Assembly: GCF_022814865.1 (NCBI RefSeq)
Contig: NZ_JAKVRD010000002.1
Coordinates: 186,001-250,000, forward strand
Length of the DNA: 64,000 bases
Reading direction: 5' to 3'
From: Shimia aestuarii
GTDB lineage: Bacteria; Pseudomonadota; Alphaproteobacteria; Rhodobacterales; Rhodobacteraceae
In this document: one piece after another, positions 27,335 to 37,237 of the stretch
Position numbering within the stretch: the first letter of the stretch is position 1
Layout of the letters: the number at the start of each line of letters is the position of its first letter
Made by a program: the position numbers and the translations under genes
The notes under the pieces: model-generated
Told to the model about the DNA's origin: nothing
The model's database searches: none
Seen by the model: the letters and a program-made list of their open reading frames with translations, nothing else

Positions 27335-28538
27335 GCGCGGGCAGCTCCCCGGTCAGGCCGGCCGCCTCGCGGATCATGCCACGGCGCAGCGGCGGGATCG
27401 CGTTGACGAGGCCAAGGCCAAGGTCGCGCCCGAGCCGCAGAAGCGGGTTGTCATTCGAGAATAGCTTGTTCGTGAGGTCCGTCGCAGCGATGAGCGCCTG
27501 CGTGTCGAAGCGGCGCCATTCTTGGTAGCGTTCGAGAACGGCTTCGGTGCCGATATCTTCGCCGCGCCGGCGGGCCTCGTCGAGCACCTGCACAAGCGCA
27601 CCGACATCGCGCAACCCGGCATTGAGCCCTTGGCCCGCAATCGGGTGCATCCCATGCGCCGCATCTCCGACAAGCGCCACGCGATCGGCGATGAAAGCGT
27701 CGGCGACGGTCAGGTTCAGGGGATAGGTAAAGCGTTTGCCCGCAAGGGAAATCTCGCCCAGAAAGTCGCCGAACCGCGGGCGCAGGGCGGCAAGGTAATC
27801 TTCGTCGGAAAGCGATTGGAACCGGGCGGCGGTCTCGTCGGTTTCGCTCCAGACGATGGAAGAGATATTGCCCGGCAAAGGCAGGATCGCGAGGGGGCCG
27901 GGGGGCATAAAGAACTGATGCGCGACGCCGTCATGGGGTTTTTCATGGGCGATGGCGCAGACAAGCGCGGTCTGCCCATAACCCCAGCCGGTGCGGGTAA
28001 TCCCGGCGCGGCGCTGCACGCCGGATTGCCGACCGTCGCAGCCGACGAGGAGGCGGGCGCGGATCGTCTTGCCCGAGGCGAGCGTCGCGGTGACACCGGC
28101 GGTATCGACCTCTTGGTCGACGACCGAATCCTCGGTGATGAGGGTGATGCGGTCATCTTCGTCCATGGCGGCAAGGAAGGCGCGATAAAGAAACCGATCC
28201 TCGAGCATATGGCCCATCGGCCCCTCTTCGAGCGCGCCGCGTTCGAAATGCAAAAAGAAGGGCGAGGGGCCTTCGCCCGCGCGTCCGTCCGTAACCTTAA
28301 TCTCGTTCATCACCTGCGCGTCCGATTTGACGCGCGACCAGACGCCGATCGCATCGAGAAGCCGCGTCGAGGCCAGCGCCAGCGCATAGCCGCGCCCGTC
28401 GAAATTGTCCTCGGCCCGCGCAGAGCGGGGGCGAGGATCGACCACGGTCACGGTAAAGCCCGCCTGCGCCAGCCCAAGCGCAAGGGCCGGGCCATTCAGG
28501 CCACCACCGGCGATAACGATGTCTCTGTCATAGCTCAT
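27324..28538 (-). CDS. UbiH/UbiF/Coq6-type FAD monooxygenase
   Basis: A 404-residue aromatic-ring hydroxylase: FAD motif IVIAGGGLNGPALA at 7-20, the DG motif within LLVGCDGRQSGVQRRAG, and GDAAHGMHPIAGQGLNAGLRD that binds the FAD ribityl chain. The family hydroxylates the ubiquinone ring; which position is not evident. ATG 28538 gives the conserved MSYDRDIVIAG N-terminus, although the frame is open far upstream. Divergent from the amidase. Confidence 0.88.
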   Translation of the reverse strand: MSYDRDIVIAGGGLNGPALALGLAQAGFTVTVVDPRPRSARAEDNFDGRGYALALASTRLLDAIGVWSRVKSDAQVMNEIKVTDGRAGEGPSPFFLHFERGALEEGPMGHMLEDRFLYRAFLAAMDEDDRITLITEDSVVDQEVDTAGVTATLASGKTIRARLLVGCDGRQSGVQRRAGITRTGWGYGQTALVCAIAHEKPHDGVAHQFFMPPGPLAILPLPGNISSIVWSETDETAARFQSLSDEDYLAALRPRFGDFLGEISLAGKRFTYPLNLTVADAFIADRVALVGDAAHGMHPIAGQGLNAGLRDVGALVQVLDEARRRGEDIGTEAVLERYQEWRRFDTQALIAATDLTNKLFSNDNPLLRLGRDLGLGLVNAIPPLRRGMIREAAGLTGELPALMR

Positions 28539-28625
28539 AGGCCAAATATGCGCTTGTAATCGGGATTGTCCATGCCGCGCCGGGCGGCTACCGTCGCTTT
28601 CGCAGGATTTAGCAAGGGGACAGGC

Positions 28626-29960
28626 ATGTTGGATTGGCTCTCGAAAAGCGCGGCGGAGCTTGGGCGCGGAATTGGTGACGGGGCGATTGATCCCGTGGCG
28701 CTCACGCAGGCGTTTCTTGGCGCGATCGACAGCCATGATGCCCGCGACCGGATTTATAGCGTCGTGACCCATGAGCGCGCCTTGGCCGAAGCCGAGGCCG
28801 CAGCGGAACGTGCCCGCGCCGGGCTGCGGCTTTCGCTGCTCGACGGGGTGCCGATCAGTTGGAAAGACCTGTTCGATACGGCGGGCGTCGAGACCGAGGC
28901 CGGGTCGAAGCTTCTTGAAGGGCGGGTGCCGGGACGCGATGCGGAGGTGCTTCGCAATGCGACGGCGCTTGGCCTTGTGTGCCTTGGCAAGACACATATG
29001 TCCGAGCTTGCTTTTTCCGGGCTTGGTCTCAACCCGATGACGGCGACGCCGCCCTGTATCAATGATCCGGGCGCAGTGCCGGGGGGATCGTCCTCGGGCG
29101 CGGCGGCCTCGGTCGCCTTTGGCCTTGCGGCGGCGGGGATCGGTTCGGACACGGGCGGATCGGTGCGAATCCCGTCGGCCTGGAACGATCTCGTCGGTCT
29201 CAAGACCACGGCGGGCCGGGTGTCTTGCGAGGGCACGGTGCCGCTTGCGGCAAAGTTCGACACGGTGGGGCCGCTTTGCCGCACGGTCGAAGATACGGCG
29301 CTCTTGCTTGCGGTGCTCGAAGGGCGGCAGCCGATGGACCTGCGCGGCACGTCGCTTCAGGGCAAGCGGTTCGCGCTGTTGCAGACCTCGGCGCTTGACG
29401 ATGTGCGCGAAACGCCGATGGCGGCCTATGTGCAGACGGTCAACCGGCTTCGTGATCTTGGCGCAGAGCTTGTCCCGCTTGAAGCGCCAGAAGTGGCGGA
29501 GGCGCTTGCACTTTCTGCGCCTCTCTTCACGGCAGAGGCCTATGGCACATGGCGTGACGTGATCGAAGCCGCGCCAGAGAAGATGTTCGACCAAATTCTC
29601 GAACGTTTCCGGGCCGGAGCACAGTTCGACGGCCCGACCTATGTCGCGGCGTGGCACAAGCTCGACGCCTTGCGCGCGCGCTGGCATGCGCGGGTTGCGG
29701 GGTTCGATGCGGTGCTTCTGCCGACCTCGCCGATCTTGCCGCCGAATGTCGCCCGGTTGATGACGGACCAGGACTATTACGTGACCGAGAATCTGCTCGC
29801 GTTGCGCAATACGCGGATCGGCAACCTGATGGGGGTGTCGGCAATGTCGCTTCCGACCGGGGTTCCGAGTTGCGGGTTGATGATGCTTGGCGCGCCGATG
29901 GGCGAAGAACGCCTGTTGCGGGTTGCGGCGGCAGTCGAGGCGGCGCTTCGCGCCGAGTGA
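28626..29960 (+). CDS. Amidase signature family protein
   Basis: A 444-residue amidase with the Ser-cisSer-Lys triad visible: Lys80 (SWKDLF), cis-Ser156 (PGGSSSGAA) and nucleophile Ser179 (GSDTGGSVRIPS). It is not GatA: no gatB/gatC neighbours and the length is shorter than usual for GatA. Substrate unknown. ATG 28626 is supported by GGGGACAGG and by the homologous N-terminus. A weak stem AAAGCC/GGCTTT follows its stop. Confidence 0.88.
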   Translation: MLDWLSKSAAELGRGIGDGAIDPVALTQAFLGAIDSHDARDRIYSVVTHERALAEAEAAAERARAGLRLSLLDGVPISWKDLFDTAGVETEAGSKLLEGRVPGRDAEVLRNATALGLVCLGKTHMSELAFSGLGLNPMTATPPCINDPGAVPGGSSSGAAASVAFGLAAAGIGSDTGGSVRIPSAWNDLVGLKTTAGRVSCEGTVPLAAKFDTVGPLCRTVEDTALLLAVLEGRQPMDLRGTSLQGKRFALLQTSALDDVRETPMAAYVQTVNRLRDLGAELVPLEAPEVAEALALSAPLFTAEAYGTWRDVIEAAPEKMFDQILERFRAGAQFDGPTYVAAWHKLDALRARWHARVAGFDAVLLPTSPILPPNVARLMTDQDYYVTENLLALRNTRIGNLMGVSAMSLPTGVPSCGLMMLGAPMGEERLLRVAAAVEAALRAE

Positions 29961-30089
29961 CCCGCCCGCCTTGGGCGCAAAAGCCACAACGCGCGGCTTT
30001 CAGGGCATTTTTCTGGACGTAGGCAGCCACCTTTTGTAGTCTGTGGGAAACGGGGCGCTAACGATCCCGAACCTTGAGGCAGTCCGAAT

Positions 30090-31265
30090 ATGTTTCCCGA
30101 GCGGTTTTCGAACCTTCCGGCCTATGCGTTTCCGCGCCTGCGCGCGCTGTTGGATCACCATCAGCCCGGCGGCGATGTCGTGCACATGACCATTGGCGAG
30201 CCGAAACACGCGTTTCCGGCCTGGGTCACGGATGTGATTGTGGACCATGCCGAGGGGTTCAATCGCTATCCGCCCAATGACGGCACGCCTGAATTGCTCG
30301 ACGCGATCTCGGGTTGGATCGGCCGGCGCTATGGCGTCGAGGTTGGCGCGGAACAGATCATGGCGCTCAACGGGACGCGCGAGGGGCTTTACAACGCGCT
30401 GATGGCGCTTTGCCCGGAAACCAAGCACGGCCAGACGCCTTTGGTTCTCGTGCCGAACCCGTTTTATCAGGTCTATGCCGTGGCGGCGATCTCGGTCGGG
30501 GCAGAGCCTGTCTTTGTCAATGCTGAGGCCGAGACAGGGTTTATGCCGGACTATGCGGGGCTTCAGCCGGAGGTGCTTGACCGGGTGGCGGTCGCCTATA
30601 TCTGCTCGCCCGCGAATCCGCAGGGCGCGGTGGCGGATCGGGCCTATTGGCGAGAGCTTATTGCGCTGGCAGAGAAGCACGATTTCCGCATCTTCGCGGA
30701 TGAGTGCTATTCCGAGATTTATCGCAACGAGGCCCCGGTCGGGGCGCTTGAGGTGGCGAAAGAGATGGGGGCGGACCCAGAGCGGGTCGTGATCTTCCAT
30801 TCGCTTTCCAAGCGGTCGAACTTGCCGGGGCTGCGCTCTGGCTTTGTGGCGGGTGGGCCGGAGTGCATTCGTCGCATCCGCCAGTTGCGGGCCTATTCGG
30901 GCGCGCCGCTGCCGTTGCCGTTGCAGAAGGCGGCAGAGAAGGTCTGGGCCGACGAGGCGCATGTGGTCGAGAACCGCAGGCTCTATGCTGAGAAATTCGC
31001 GCTTGCCGACGAGATTTTCGCGGGCGTGCCGGGCTACCAGAGCCCGGAGGCGGGATTCTTCCTTTGGCTTCCGGTTGAGGACGGGGAAGAGGCGGCGCTG
31101 AAACTCTGGAAAGAGACGGGGGTGCGGGTATTGCCGGGCGCCTATCTCAGCCGGGACACAGAGGCCGGAAACCCCGGCAAAGGATATACTCGGGTCGCCT
31201 TGGTGGCCCCAAAATCGCAGGTGCAGGACGCGCTCATCACGTTGCGCGACTGCCTCTACGGATAA
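30090..31265 (+). CDS. Class I/II aminotransferase (DapC/aspartate-aminotransferase fold)
   Basis: A 391-residue PLP enzyme. Lys241 in [16 protein letters not shown] forms the internal aldimine; [10 protein letters not shown] and [10 protein letters not shown] supply the cofactor Asn, Asp and Tyr, and RVALV near the C-terminus holds the carboxylate-binding Arg. Relatives are annotated N-succinyldiaminopimelate aminotransferase (lysine/cell-wall pathway), which is plausible but not proven here. It ends 19 bases before ftsK. Confidence 0.85.
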   Translation: MFPERFSNLPAYAFPRLRALLDHHQPGGDVVHMTIGEPKHAFPAWVTDVIVDHAEGFNRYPPNDGTPELLDAISGWIGRRYGVEVGAEQIMALNGTREGLYNALMALCPETKHGQTPLVLVPNPFYQVYAVAAISVGAEPVFVNAEAETGFMPDYAGLQPEVLDRVAVAYICSPANPQGAVADRAYWRELIALAEKHDFRIFADECYSEIYRNEAPVGALEVAKEMGADPERVVIFHSLSKRSNLPGLRSGFVAGGPECIRRIRQLRAYSGAPLPLPLQKAAEKVWADEAHVVENRRLYAEKFALADEIFAGVPGYQSPEAGFFLWLPVEDGEEAALKLWKETGVRVLPGAYLSRDTEAGNPGKGYTRVALVAPKSQVQDALITLRDCLYG

Positions 31266-31284
31266 AAGAGACGAGGGAACGAGC

Positions 31285-34158
31285 ATGGCATATCAGGCAC
31301 GCGGGCGCGACCCGCTCCTTGACAGCACCACGCAAGCCGCGATCGAGAAACGCGGCAAGGAATTGATCGGTATCGCGCTACTTGTGCTGGCGGCGATGGC
31401 GGCGGCGATGATCGTGTCCTACACGCCGGACGACCCGAGCTGGATCTCGGCGACGGATGCGCCTGTCGAGAACTGGATGGGCCGGATGGGTGCGTCGATT
31501 GCGGCGCCGCTTTTCACCATCATCGGTTGGGGCAGTTGGGGTATTGCGCTTGTTCTAGGGGCCTGGGGTGTGCGTTTCGCGCTGCACCGGGGCGAAGAAC
31601 GCGCGGTCGGTCGGGTGATCTTTGCGCCGATCATGCTCGCGCTTGGGTCGATGTATGCCTCGACCCTCGTGCCGGGTGCCAACTGGACCCATAGTTTCGG
31701 GCTTGGGGGGCTTTTCGGAGATACCTTCCTTGGCGCGATCCTCAATATTCTGCCGATTGGCGCGGTGACGGGGATCAAGATCCTGTCGGCGCTTGTCGGG
31801 ATGGGGTTCCTTGCGCTGTCGCTTTTCGTGCTTGGCTTTACCCGTGTGGAACTGCGTCAGGTGGGGCGGTTCATGCTGGTCGGGATCATCCTTAGCTATG
31901 CCTCGCTCATGAGCCTTCTTGGCAAGGGCATGGGCGCCACGGCGCAGGCCGCACAAAAGGCGCAGGTGCGTCGACAGGAGCGTAAGGCCGAGGCTGACGC
32001 CCGCGTCGCCAGCGCCGCGTCGCAAGGCTGGGCGAGTGCGGTTGAGGCCATGCCAGAGCCGAGCGTTACAGCGGCGTTCAAGGCTGAGGAGCCCACCAAG
32101 ACCGGGCTGCTTGCGAAGATGCCCAGCCTGATCAAACGGCCCGAGCCGATGCCAGAGCCGGAGCTTGTCGAGCAGGAATGCCTTGCCGATGCGGCGAATG
32201 CCCCAGAGCCGGACCGTATTCAGGCGCGGATCGCAGAGGCCATCCGCCTGCGCAAAGCGCAAGGTCAACCCGTTTCGCCGCCGGAATTCCCGGAGGATAA
32301 GCCGCTGACCAAGGGACGCGGTCGCCAACCGGATCCGTTGATCGTCGAGCCATATTATCAGGGCGGCCTGCCGCCTGAACCGCCGCTCACGGCGTCGGGT
32401 TTTGGCGCCGCAGAGGCACCAATGGCCGAAGTCGGAGAGGAAGACCCCTTCGCGGATGAGGTCCTGATCGAAGGGTTTGACCAGCCGTTGCCGCTCCGGG
32501 CGACGCCGGAGCCAAACGCCGCGCCGGTCATCCCGACCGCAGAACCCAAGAAGGTTGTGCAGCCGCGCAGCCAGAAAACCGTGCAGCCCTCGAGCCGCGC
32601 GCAGGCCGAAGCACAGCCATCGTTGGCTTTTGACGAGGCCGCGGTCGAGTACGAACTGCCGCCGCTCGGGCTTTTGGCGAACCCGATGGAGATTCAGCGC
32701 CATCACCTCAGCGACGAGGCGCTCGAGGAGAACGCCCGGATGCTTGAGGCGGTGCTTGATGACTATGGCGTCAAGGGCGAGATCGTGTCGGTGCGTCCCG
32801 GCCCGGTGGTCACGATGTACGAACTCGAACCCGCGCCGGGCCTCAAGGCGAGCCGGGTGATCGGGCTTGCCGATGATATCGCGCGCTCGATGAGCGCCCT
32901 TTCCGCGCGTGTTTCGACCGTGCCGGGGCGGAGCGTGATCGGTATCGAACTTCCCAACGAGAACCGCGAGAAGGTCGTCCTTCGGGAAATCCTGTCGGCG
33001 CGGGACTTTGGGGATTCGAACATGAAACTGCCGCTGGCGCTCGGCAAGGATATCGGCGGTGATCCGATCGTGGCGAACCTCGCGAAGATGCCTCACCTCT
33101 TGATCGCAGGGACCACGGGGTCGGGTAAATCGGTGGCGATCAACACCATGATCCTGTCGCTGTTGTATCGCCTGACGCCGGAAGAGTGCCGCCTCATCAT
33201 GATCGACCCGAAAATGCTCGAACTGTCGGTCTATGACGGGATTCCGCATCTGCTTAGCCCGGTTGTCACCGATCCGAAAAAGGCGGTTGTCGCCCTCAAA
33301 TGGGTCGTGGGCGAGATGGAAGAGCGTTATCGCAAGATGTCCAAGATGGGCGTGCGCAACATCGACGGCTATAACAGCCGCGTCGCGGATGCGCTTGGCA
33401 AGGGCGAGATGTTCAGCCGCACGGTGCAGACGGGGTTTGACGACGAGACAGGCGAGCCGATCTTCGAGACAGAAGAGTTCGCGCCCGAGAAGATGCCCTA
33501 TATCGTGGTCGTCGTGGACGAGATGGCGGACCTGATGATGGTTGCGGGCAAAGAAATCGAAGCCTGTATCCAGCGCCTCGCCCAGATGGCGCGGGCCTCT
33601 GGCATCCACATCATCATGGCGACGCAGCGCCCGTCGGTCGATGTTATCACCGGCACGATCAAGGCCAACTTCCCAACGCGGATCTCCTTCCAGGTGACCT
33701 CGAAGGTCGATAGCCGCACGATCCTTGGCGAGATGGGCGCGGAACAGCTCCTCGGGATGGGCGATATGCTCTATATGGCGGGCGGTGCGAAGATCACCCG
33801 CTGTCATGGCCCCTTCGTGAGCGACGAAGAGGTCGAGGAGATCGTGAACCACCTCAAGAGCTTTGGCCCGCCTTCGTATGTCGGCGGCGTGGTCGAGGGG
33901 CCCGCTGACGAAAAGGCGGACGGTATCGACGCGGTGCTTGGCCTTGGTGGCAACACGGATTCCGAGGACGCGCTCTATGACACGGCGGTGGCCATCGTCA
34001 TCAAGGATCGCAAATGTTCGACCTCCTATATCCAGCGCAAGCTCTCCATCGGCTACAACAAGGCGGCACGTCTCGTGGAGCAGATGGAGGAAGAGGGGCT
34101 TGTCAGCCCGGCCAACCATGTCGGCAAGCGCGAAATCCTCGTGCCGGAACAGCAATAA
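31285..34158 (+). CDS. ftsK: DNA translocase FtsK
   Basis: A 957-residue septal DNA pump that resolves chromosome dimers and clears DNA from the division site. Four hydrophobic segments occupy about residues 27-200, followed by a Pro/Glu-rich linker to about 455. The motor has Walker A GTTGSGKS at 609-616 and Walker [13 protein letters not shown]; a C-terminal winged-helix gamma domain ([21 protein letters not shown]) recognises KOPS. Preceded closely by the aminotransferase and followed by lolA. Confidence 0.96.
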   Translation: MAYQARGRDPLLDSTTQAAIEKRGKELIGIALLVLAAMAAAMIVSYTPDDPSWISATDAPVENWMGRMGASIAAPLFTIIGWGSWGIALVLGAWGVRFALHRGEERAVGRVIFAPIMLALGSMYASTLVPGANWTHSFGLGGLFGDTFLGAILNILPIGAVTGIKILSALVGMGFLALSLFVLGFTRVELRQVGRFMLVGIILSYASLMSLLGKGMGATAQAAQKAQVRRQERKAEADARVASAASQGWASAVEAMPEPSVTAAFKAEEPTKTGLLAKMPSLIKRPEPMPEPELVEQECLADAANAPEPDRIQARIAEAIRLRKAQGQPVSPPEFPEDKPLTKGRGRQPDPLIVEPYYQGGLPPEPPLTASGFGAAEAPMAEVGEEDPFADEVLIEGFDQPLPLRATPEPNAAPVIPTAEPKKVVQPRSQKTVQPSSRAQAEAQPSLAFDEAAVEYELPPLGLLANPMEIQRHHLSDEALEENARMLEAVLDDYGVKGEIVSVRPGPVVTMYELEPAPGLKASRVIGLADDIARSMSALSARVSTVPGRSVIGIELPNENREKVVLREILSARDFGDSNMKLPLALGKDIGGDPIVANLAKMPHLLIAGTTGSGKSVAINTMILSLLYRLTPEECRLIMIDPKMLELSVYDGIPHLLSPVVTDPKKAVVALKWVVGEMEERYRKMSKMGVRNIDGYNSRVADALGKGEMFSRTVQTGFDDETGEPIFETEEFAPEKMPYIVVVVDEMADLMMVAGKEIEACIQRLAQMARASGIHIIMATQRPSVDVITGTIKANFPTRISFQVTSKVDSRTILGEMGAEQLLGMGDMLYMAGGAKITRCHGPFVSDEEVEEIVNHLKSFGPPSYVGGVVEGPADEKADGIDAVLGLGGNTDSEDALYDTAVAIVIKDRKCSTSYIQRKLSIGYNKAARLVEQMEEEGLVSPANHVGKREILVPEQQ

Positions 34159-34245
34159 GCCGCGCATCGAGCACCTGTGCGCGACAATGTGAGCGCCGCC
34201 GGGGGTGCATTCCGGGCGGCGCGCGCTTATTTCTTGGATATGCGT

Positions 34246-34845
34246 ATGAAACGACCCTTGATGGCCCTTGCCTTAACGATCGCCTCGGCGTTGCCGCTTC
34301 GGGCGGATATCCTGCCTCTGGCGGATGTCTCGGCCTATCTCAACAACCTGAAGACGGTTGAGGCGGCCTTTACCCAGATCAATGATGATGGCTCGATCTC
34401 GACCGGACGGCTCTTTCTTAAGCGTCCGGGGCGGATCCGGTTTGAATACGATCCGCCGGAAAAGGCGATGGTTCTGGCGAGCGGCAACACGGTCGCGATC
34501 TTTGACGGGCGGTCAAACCAGCCGCCCGAGACCTATCCGCTTCAGCGCACACCGCTATCGGTGATCCTTGAGGATCAGGTTGATCTTGGCCGGGCTGATA
34601 TGGTCACGGCGCATGAGTATGACGGCACGATCACCCGTGTTCGGGCGCAAGACCCGGCGCATCCGGAATATGGCAGCATCGACATGATGTTCACCGGTGA
34701 TCCGGTCGAGTTGCGCCAGTGGGTCATCAATGATGGCAATGGCGGGCGCACGACCGTGATCCTTGGCGAAATGGAAACAGGCCGCGACTTTGGCAGCAGC
34801 CTGTTCAACATTCAGCTTCACACCAAGCAAGAGGGCCTGAAGTAG
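34246..34845 (+). CDS. lolA: Outer-membrane lipoprotein carrier LolA
   Basis: A 199-residue periplasmic chaperone that carries lipoproteins from LolCDE to the outer membrane. The signal peptide MKRPLMALALTIASALPLRA is followed by a LolA beta-barrel with KRPGRIRFEYDPPE and LDQ-like hydrophobic strands. ATG 34246 is chosen over ATG 34240 because GGA is seven bases upstream. It follows ftsK by 87 bases, the common alphaproteobacterial ftsK-lolA order. Confidence 0.92.
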   Translation: MKRPLMALALTIASALPLRADILPLADVSAYLNNLKTVEAAFTQINDDGSISTGRLFLKRPGRIRFEYDPPEKAMVLASGNTVAIFDGRSNQPPETYPLQRTPLSVILEDQVDLGRADMVTAHEYDGTITRVRAQDPAHPEYGSIDMMFTGDPVELRQWVINDGNGGRTTVILGEMETGRDFGSSLFNIQLHTKQEGLK

Positions 34846-34849
34846 GCCC

Positions 34850-35434
34850 TTAGCGGACCCGGCAGCTTGCCAGTTGCGCGCGATACATGCGGGCGCGATC
34901 GGCAACTTCCTGTGATACCCGCATCAGCCATGCCTTGTTGCGGTAGTTGCCGCGGGCATAGCCGGTGTGGCCTTCGTGATAGGCGAGGTATTGATGCCGC
35001 GCATTGGCCAGCGAGACGCCGTTTCTTTCGCGGGTTTCGTTCATGTACCAGCCCATGAAGTCCGATGCGTCGCGGATGTCGTCGCGCTTGGCGCGGCGGT
35101 TGCCAGTCTCGCGGCGGTATTGGTCCCATGTCGCATCGAGCGCTTGGGCATAGCCGAAGGCGCTACTCTGGCGGCCCATTGGCAGCACGCCGAGGACATA
35201 GCGGTAGGGCGTGCGCGCATCGCTGTCGAACTTGCTTTCCTGATAGATGATCGCCATCTGCACATCGACGGGAACGCCCCATCGACGTTCCGTGCGGCGG
35301 AACGCTTTGTGATAACTCGGACGCTGTTTCAGGATCGAACACGCGTCATTCAGGTTGCGGGGCGGTGAATCATATCCACCGCCGCAAGCCGCTAGCAGCA
35401 CCAAAAGGGTCAGGGTGCGAAAGTATCTGCTCAT
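34850..35434 (-). CDS. Lytic transglycosylase SLT-domain lipoprotein
   Basis: A 194-residue lipoprotein: signal peptide MSRYFRTLTLLVLLAACGGG with lipidated Cys17, then a goose-lysozyme/SLT-like domain. Glu66 in IIYQESKFD is the catalytic acid and SSAFGYAQALDATW is the second motif. Cleaves peptidoglycan glycan strands to 1,6-anhydro ends. ATG 35434 has GAGAGG upstream. It converges on lolA with four bases between stops. Confidence 0.86.
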   Translation of the reverse strand: MSRYFRTLTLLVLLAACGGGYDSPPRNLNDACSILKQRPSYHKAFRRTERRWGVPVDVQMAIIYQESKFDSDARTPYRYVLGVLPMGRQSSAFGYAQALDATWDQYRRETGNRRAKRDDIRDASDFMGWYMNETRERNGVSLANARHQYLAYHEGHTGYARGNYRNKAWLMRVSQEVADRARMYRAQLASCRVR

Positions 35435-35536
35435 CTGCCTCTCGCTATGTGATTTTTTATATTTCCTGCACAATAGCCCAAACCGGCCCTACCGCGCAAA
35501 TCACAATACGCGCGGGCGGGCGAAAGTTCATAGGCT

Positions 35537-36418
35537 TCAGAGCACGAGTGCGAGGAGAAGCGGCAGACCGGCGACGGAGATCAGGGTCGAGACCACGACA
35601 AACCCCGCGACAGAGTCGCTATCGGCGCCGTATTTCTCGGCGATGAGGTAGGCGGTGACGGCGACGGGGGTCGAGATTTGCAGGACCAGCACACCGAAAG
35701 AGATATCGTCGAGGCCAAAGGCCCGCGCCATGCCCCACGCGATCACGGCGCAGATCACCAGTTTCACGAGCGAGAGCCATATCGCCGTGGTGATGCGCGC
35801 CGGGGTCAGGCGGGCGACCGCGACGCCGAGCGTCAGCAGCATCAGCGGGATCGCCATCTGGCCGATGAGGTCGAGCGTGTTGGTGAGAAAGCGCGGCGTT
35901 TCCCATCCCTGCCAGAGGAAGAGCGCGCCCAGGAATGTTGCACCGATCATCGGCTCTTTGAGGATCTTGAGGAAGGACCCGCGCCCGGCGACGAGCCAGA
36001 TGCCGAGGGTGAAGGAGAGAACCGCGCTCACAGCCAAGAGCACCACCGCGCGTTCAAGGCCCGGTTGGCCAAAGGCGAAAAGTGCCAGAGGGATGCCAAG
36101 ATTGCCGGTGTTGCCAAAGATGAACGGGGCGAGAAAGGTCTGTTGGTTCAGCCGCAAGAGCAGGAGCAGCGCCGCGCCAACAACGCCCACCGCAGCATAT
36201 GAGGCGATGGCGGCCAATGTCAGGTTTGCCAGTGCGGCGAGATCGACCTCTGTTTTCATCAGGGCGGTGAAGATCAGGCACGGCACGGCGAGCGTCATGG
36301 CGAGGCGGGTAACGAACTCGATTCGGTATTCAAACCCGGCCCGAACCCACAGGAAACCGATCCCCGCCAGAAGGAACACGGGCGCGACGATCTCCAGAAC
36401 TGTCAAAGCAAGGTTCAC
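35537..36418 (-). CDS. AEC (auxin efflux carrier) family transporter
   Basis: A 293-residue inner-membrane protein with about ten hydrophobic helices and the family's discontinuous-helix motif FIFGNTGNLGIPLALFAFG. Bacterial members export or import small organic acids such as malate or malonate; the substrate cannot be read here. The start is GTG 36418 with AGGGA eight bases upstream. Divergent from hspQ. Confidence 0.88.
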   Translation of the reverse strand: MNLALTVLEIVAPVFLLAGIGFLWVRAGFEYRIEFVTRLAMTLAVPCLIFTALMKTEVDLAALANLTLAAIASYAAVGVVGAALLLLLRLNQQTFLAPFIFGNTGNLGIPLALFAFGQPGLERAVVLLAVSAVLSFTLGIWLVAGRGSFLKILKEPMIGATFLGALFLWQGWETPRFLTNTLDLIGQMAIPLMLLTLGVAVARLTPARITTAIWLSLVKLVICAVIAWGMARAFGLDDISFGVLVLQISTPVAVTAYLIAEKYGADSDSVAGFVVVSTLISVAGLPLLLALVL

Positions 36419-36463
36419 AAACTGTTTCCCTGAATTTTATGCCCGATGGTTGGACAAACACCC

Positions 36464-36470
36464 CTTGAAA
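36464..36470 (+). promoter_or_regulatory. Possible heat-shock -35 element before hspQ
   Basis: CTTGAAA matches the RpoH -35 consensus CTTGAA and lies 33 bases before the hspQ ATG. No convincing -10 is seen, so the site is tentative. Confidence 0.3.
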
Positions 36471-36502
36471 GGCTTAACTTTGGTCGGTAGGGGCTGCAAG
36501 TT

Positions 36503-36829
36503 ATGAACACGACACGCGCAAAATACCATCTCGGCCAAGTTGTCCGTCACCGCAAACATCCGTTTCGCGGTGTGGTGTTTGACGTGGACCCGGAATTTGC
36601 CAACACAGACGAATGGTATGCGGCGATCCCCGAGGAAAGCCGCCCCGATAAGGAGCAACCGTTCTATCACCTTCTGGCGGAGAACGATCAGTCCTATTAC
36701 GTCGCCTATGTGTCCGAGCAGAACCTGATTGCCGACTATTCGGGCGAGCCGGTCGACCACCCGGATATCCCCGACATGTTCGGGCCGTTCGAAGACGGGC
36801 AATACCCGCTTCATTTTCAGCTCAACTAA
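36503..36829 (+). CDS. hspQ: Heat-shock protein HspQ
   Basis: A 108-residue hemimethylated-DNA-binding YccV-like protein; KYHLGQVVRHRKHPFRGVVFDVDPE and PFYHLLAENDQSYYVAYVSEQNL are unmistakable. HspQ stimulates Lon degradation of selected substrates under heat stress. Single gene between the divergent AEC transporter and convergent rhodanese; the heat-shock-like CTTGAAA upstream agrees with its role. Confidence 0.95.
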   Translation: MNTTRAKYHLGQVVRHRKHPFRGVVFDVDPEFANTDEWYAAIPEESRPDKEQPFYHLLAENDQSYYVAYVSEQNLIADYSGEPVDHPDIPDMFGPFEDGQYPLHFQLN

Positions 36830-36846
36830 TCACGCCGCTGGCGCGA

Positions 36847-37233
36847 CTAGGCCTTTTCGATGGCCGCGCCTCGGGCTTTCCACTGGCTGAATCCGCCTTC
36901 CATTTCGGCGACGTTCTCAAACCCCATGTTCTGAAGGTCGCGCGTTGCCAGAGCCGAGCGCCATGCGGAGGCGCAGAACAGGATGAGTGTCTTGTCGGTC
37001 TCAAAGACGGGCTTGAAATAGGGGCTTTCCGGGTCGACCCAGAACTCGAGCATACCGCGCGGCGCGTGGATCGCGCCGGGGATACGCCCTTCGCGGTCCA
37101 GCTCGCGAATGTCACGAATATCGACGAAGAGGGCCTCGCCCGCCTCGACCATCGCCTCGGCACGGTCTTGGGGCAGGGTTTCGATTACGTCGCGGGCCTT
37201 GGCGACGAGGGTTTTGACAGGTGTGATGGGCAT
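36847..37233 (-). CDS. Rhodanese-like protein
   Basis: A 128-residue single rhodanese domain. Active-site Cys87 is in LILFCASAWRSALA; the loop CASAWRS is a six-residue sulfurtransferase loop. The upstream helix QDRAEAMVEAGEALFVDIRD is standard. It probably carries persulfide sulfur or acts in thiol homeostasis. It follows gamma-glutamyltransferase with four bases between them, so both may act in glutathione/sulfur metabolism. Confidence 0.88.
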   Translation of the reverse strand: MPITPVKTLVAKARDVIETLPQDRAEAMVEAGEALFVDIRDIRELDREGRIPGAIHAPRGMLEFWVDPESPYFKPVFETDKTLILFCASAWRSALATRDLQNMGFENVAEMEGGFSQWKARGAAIEKA

Positions 37234-37237
37234 TTCT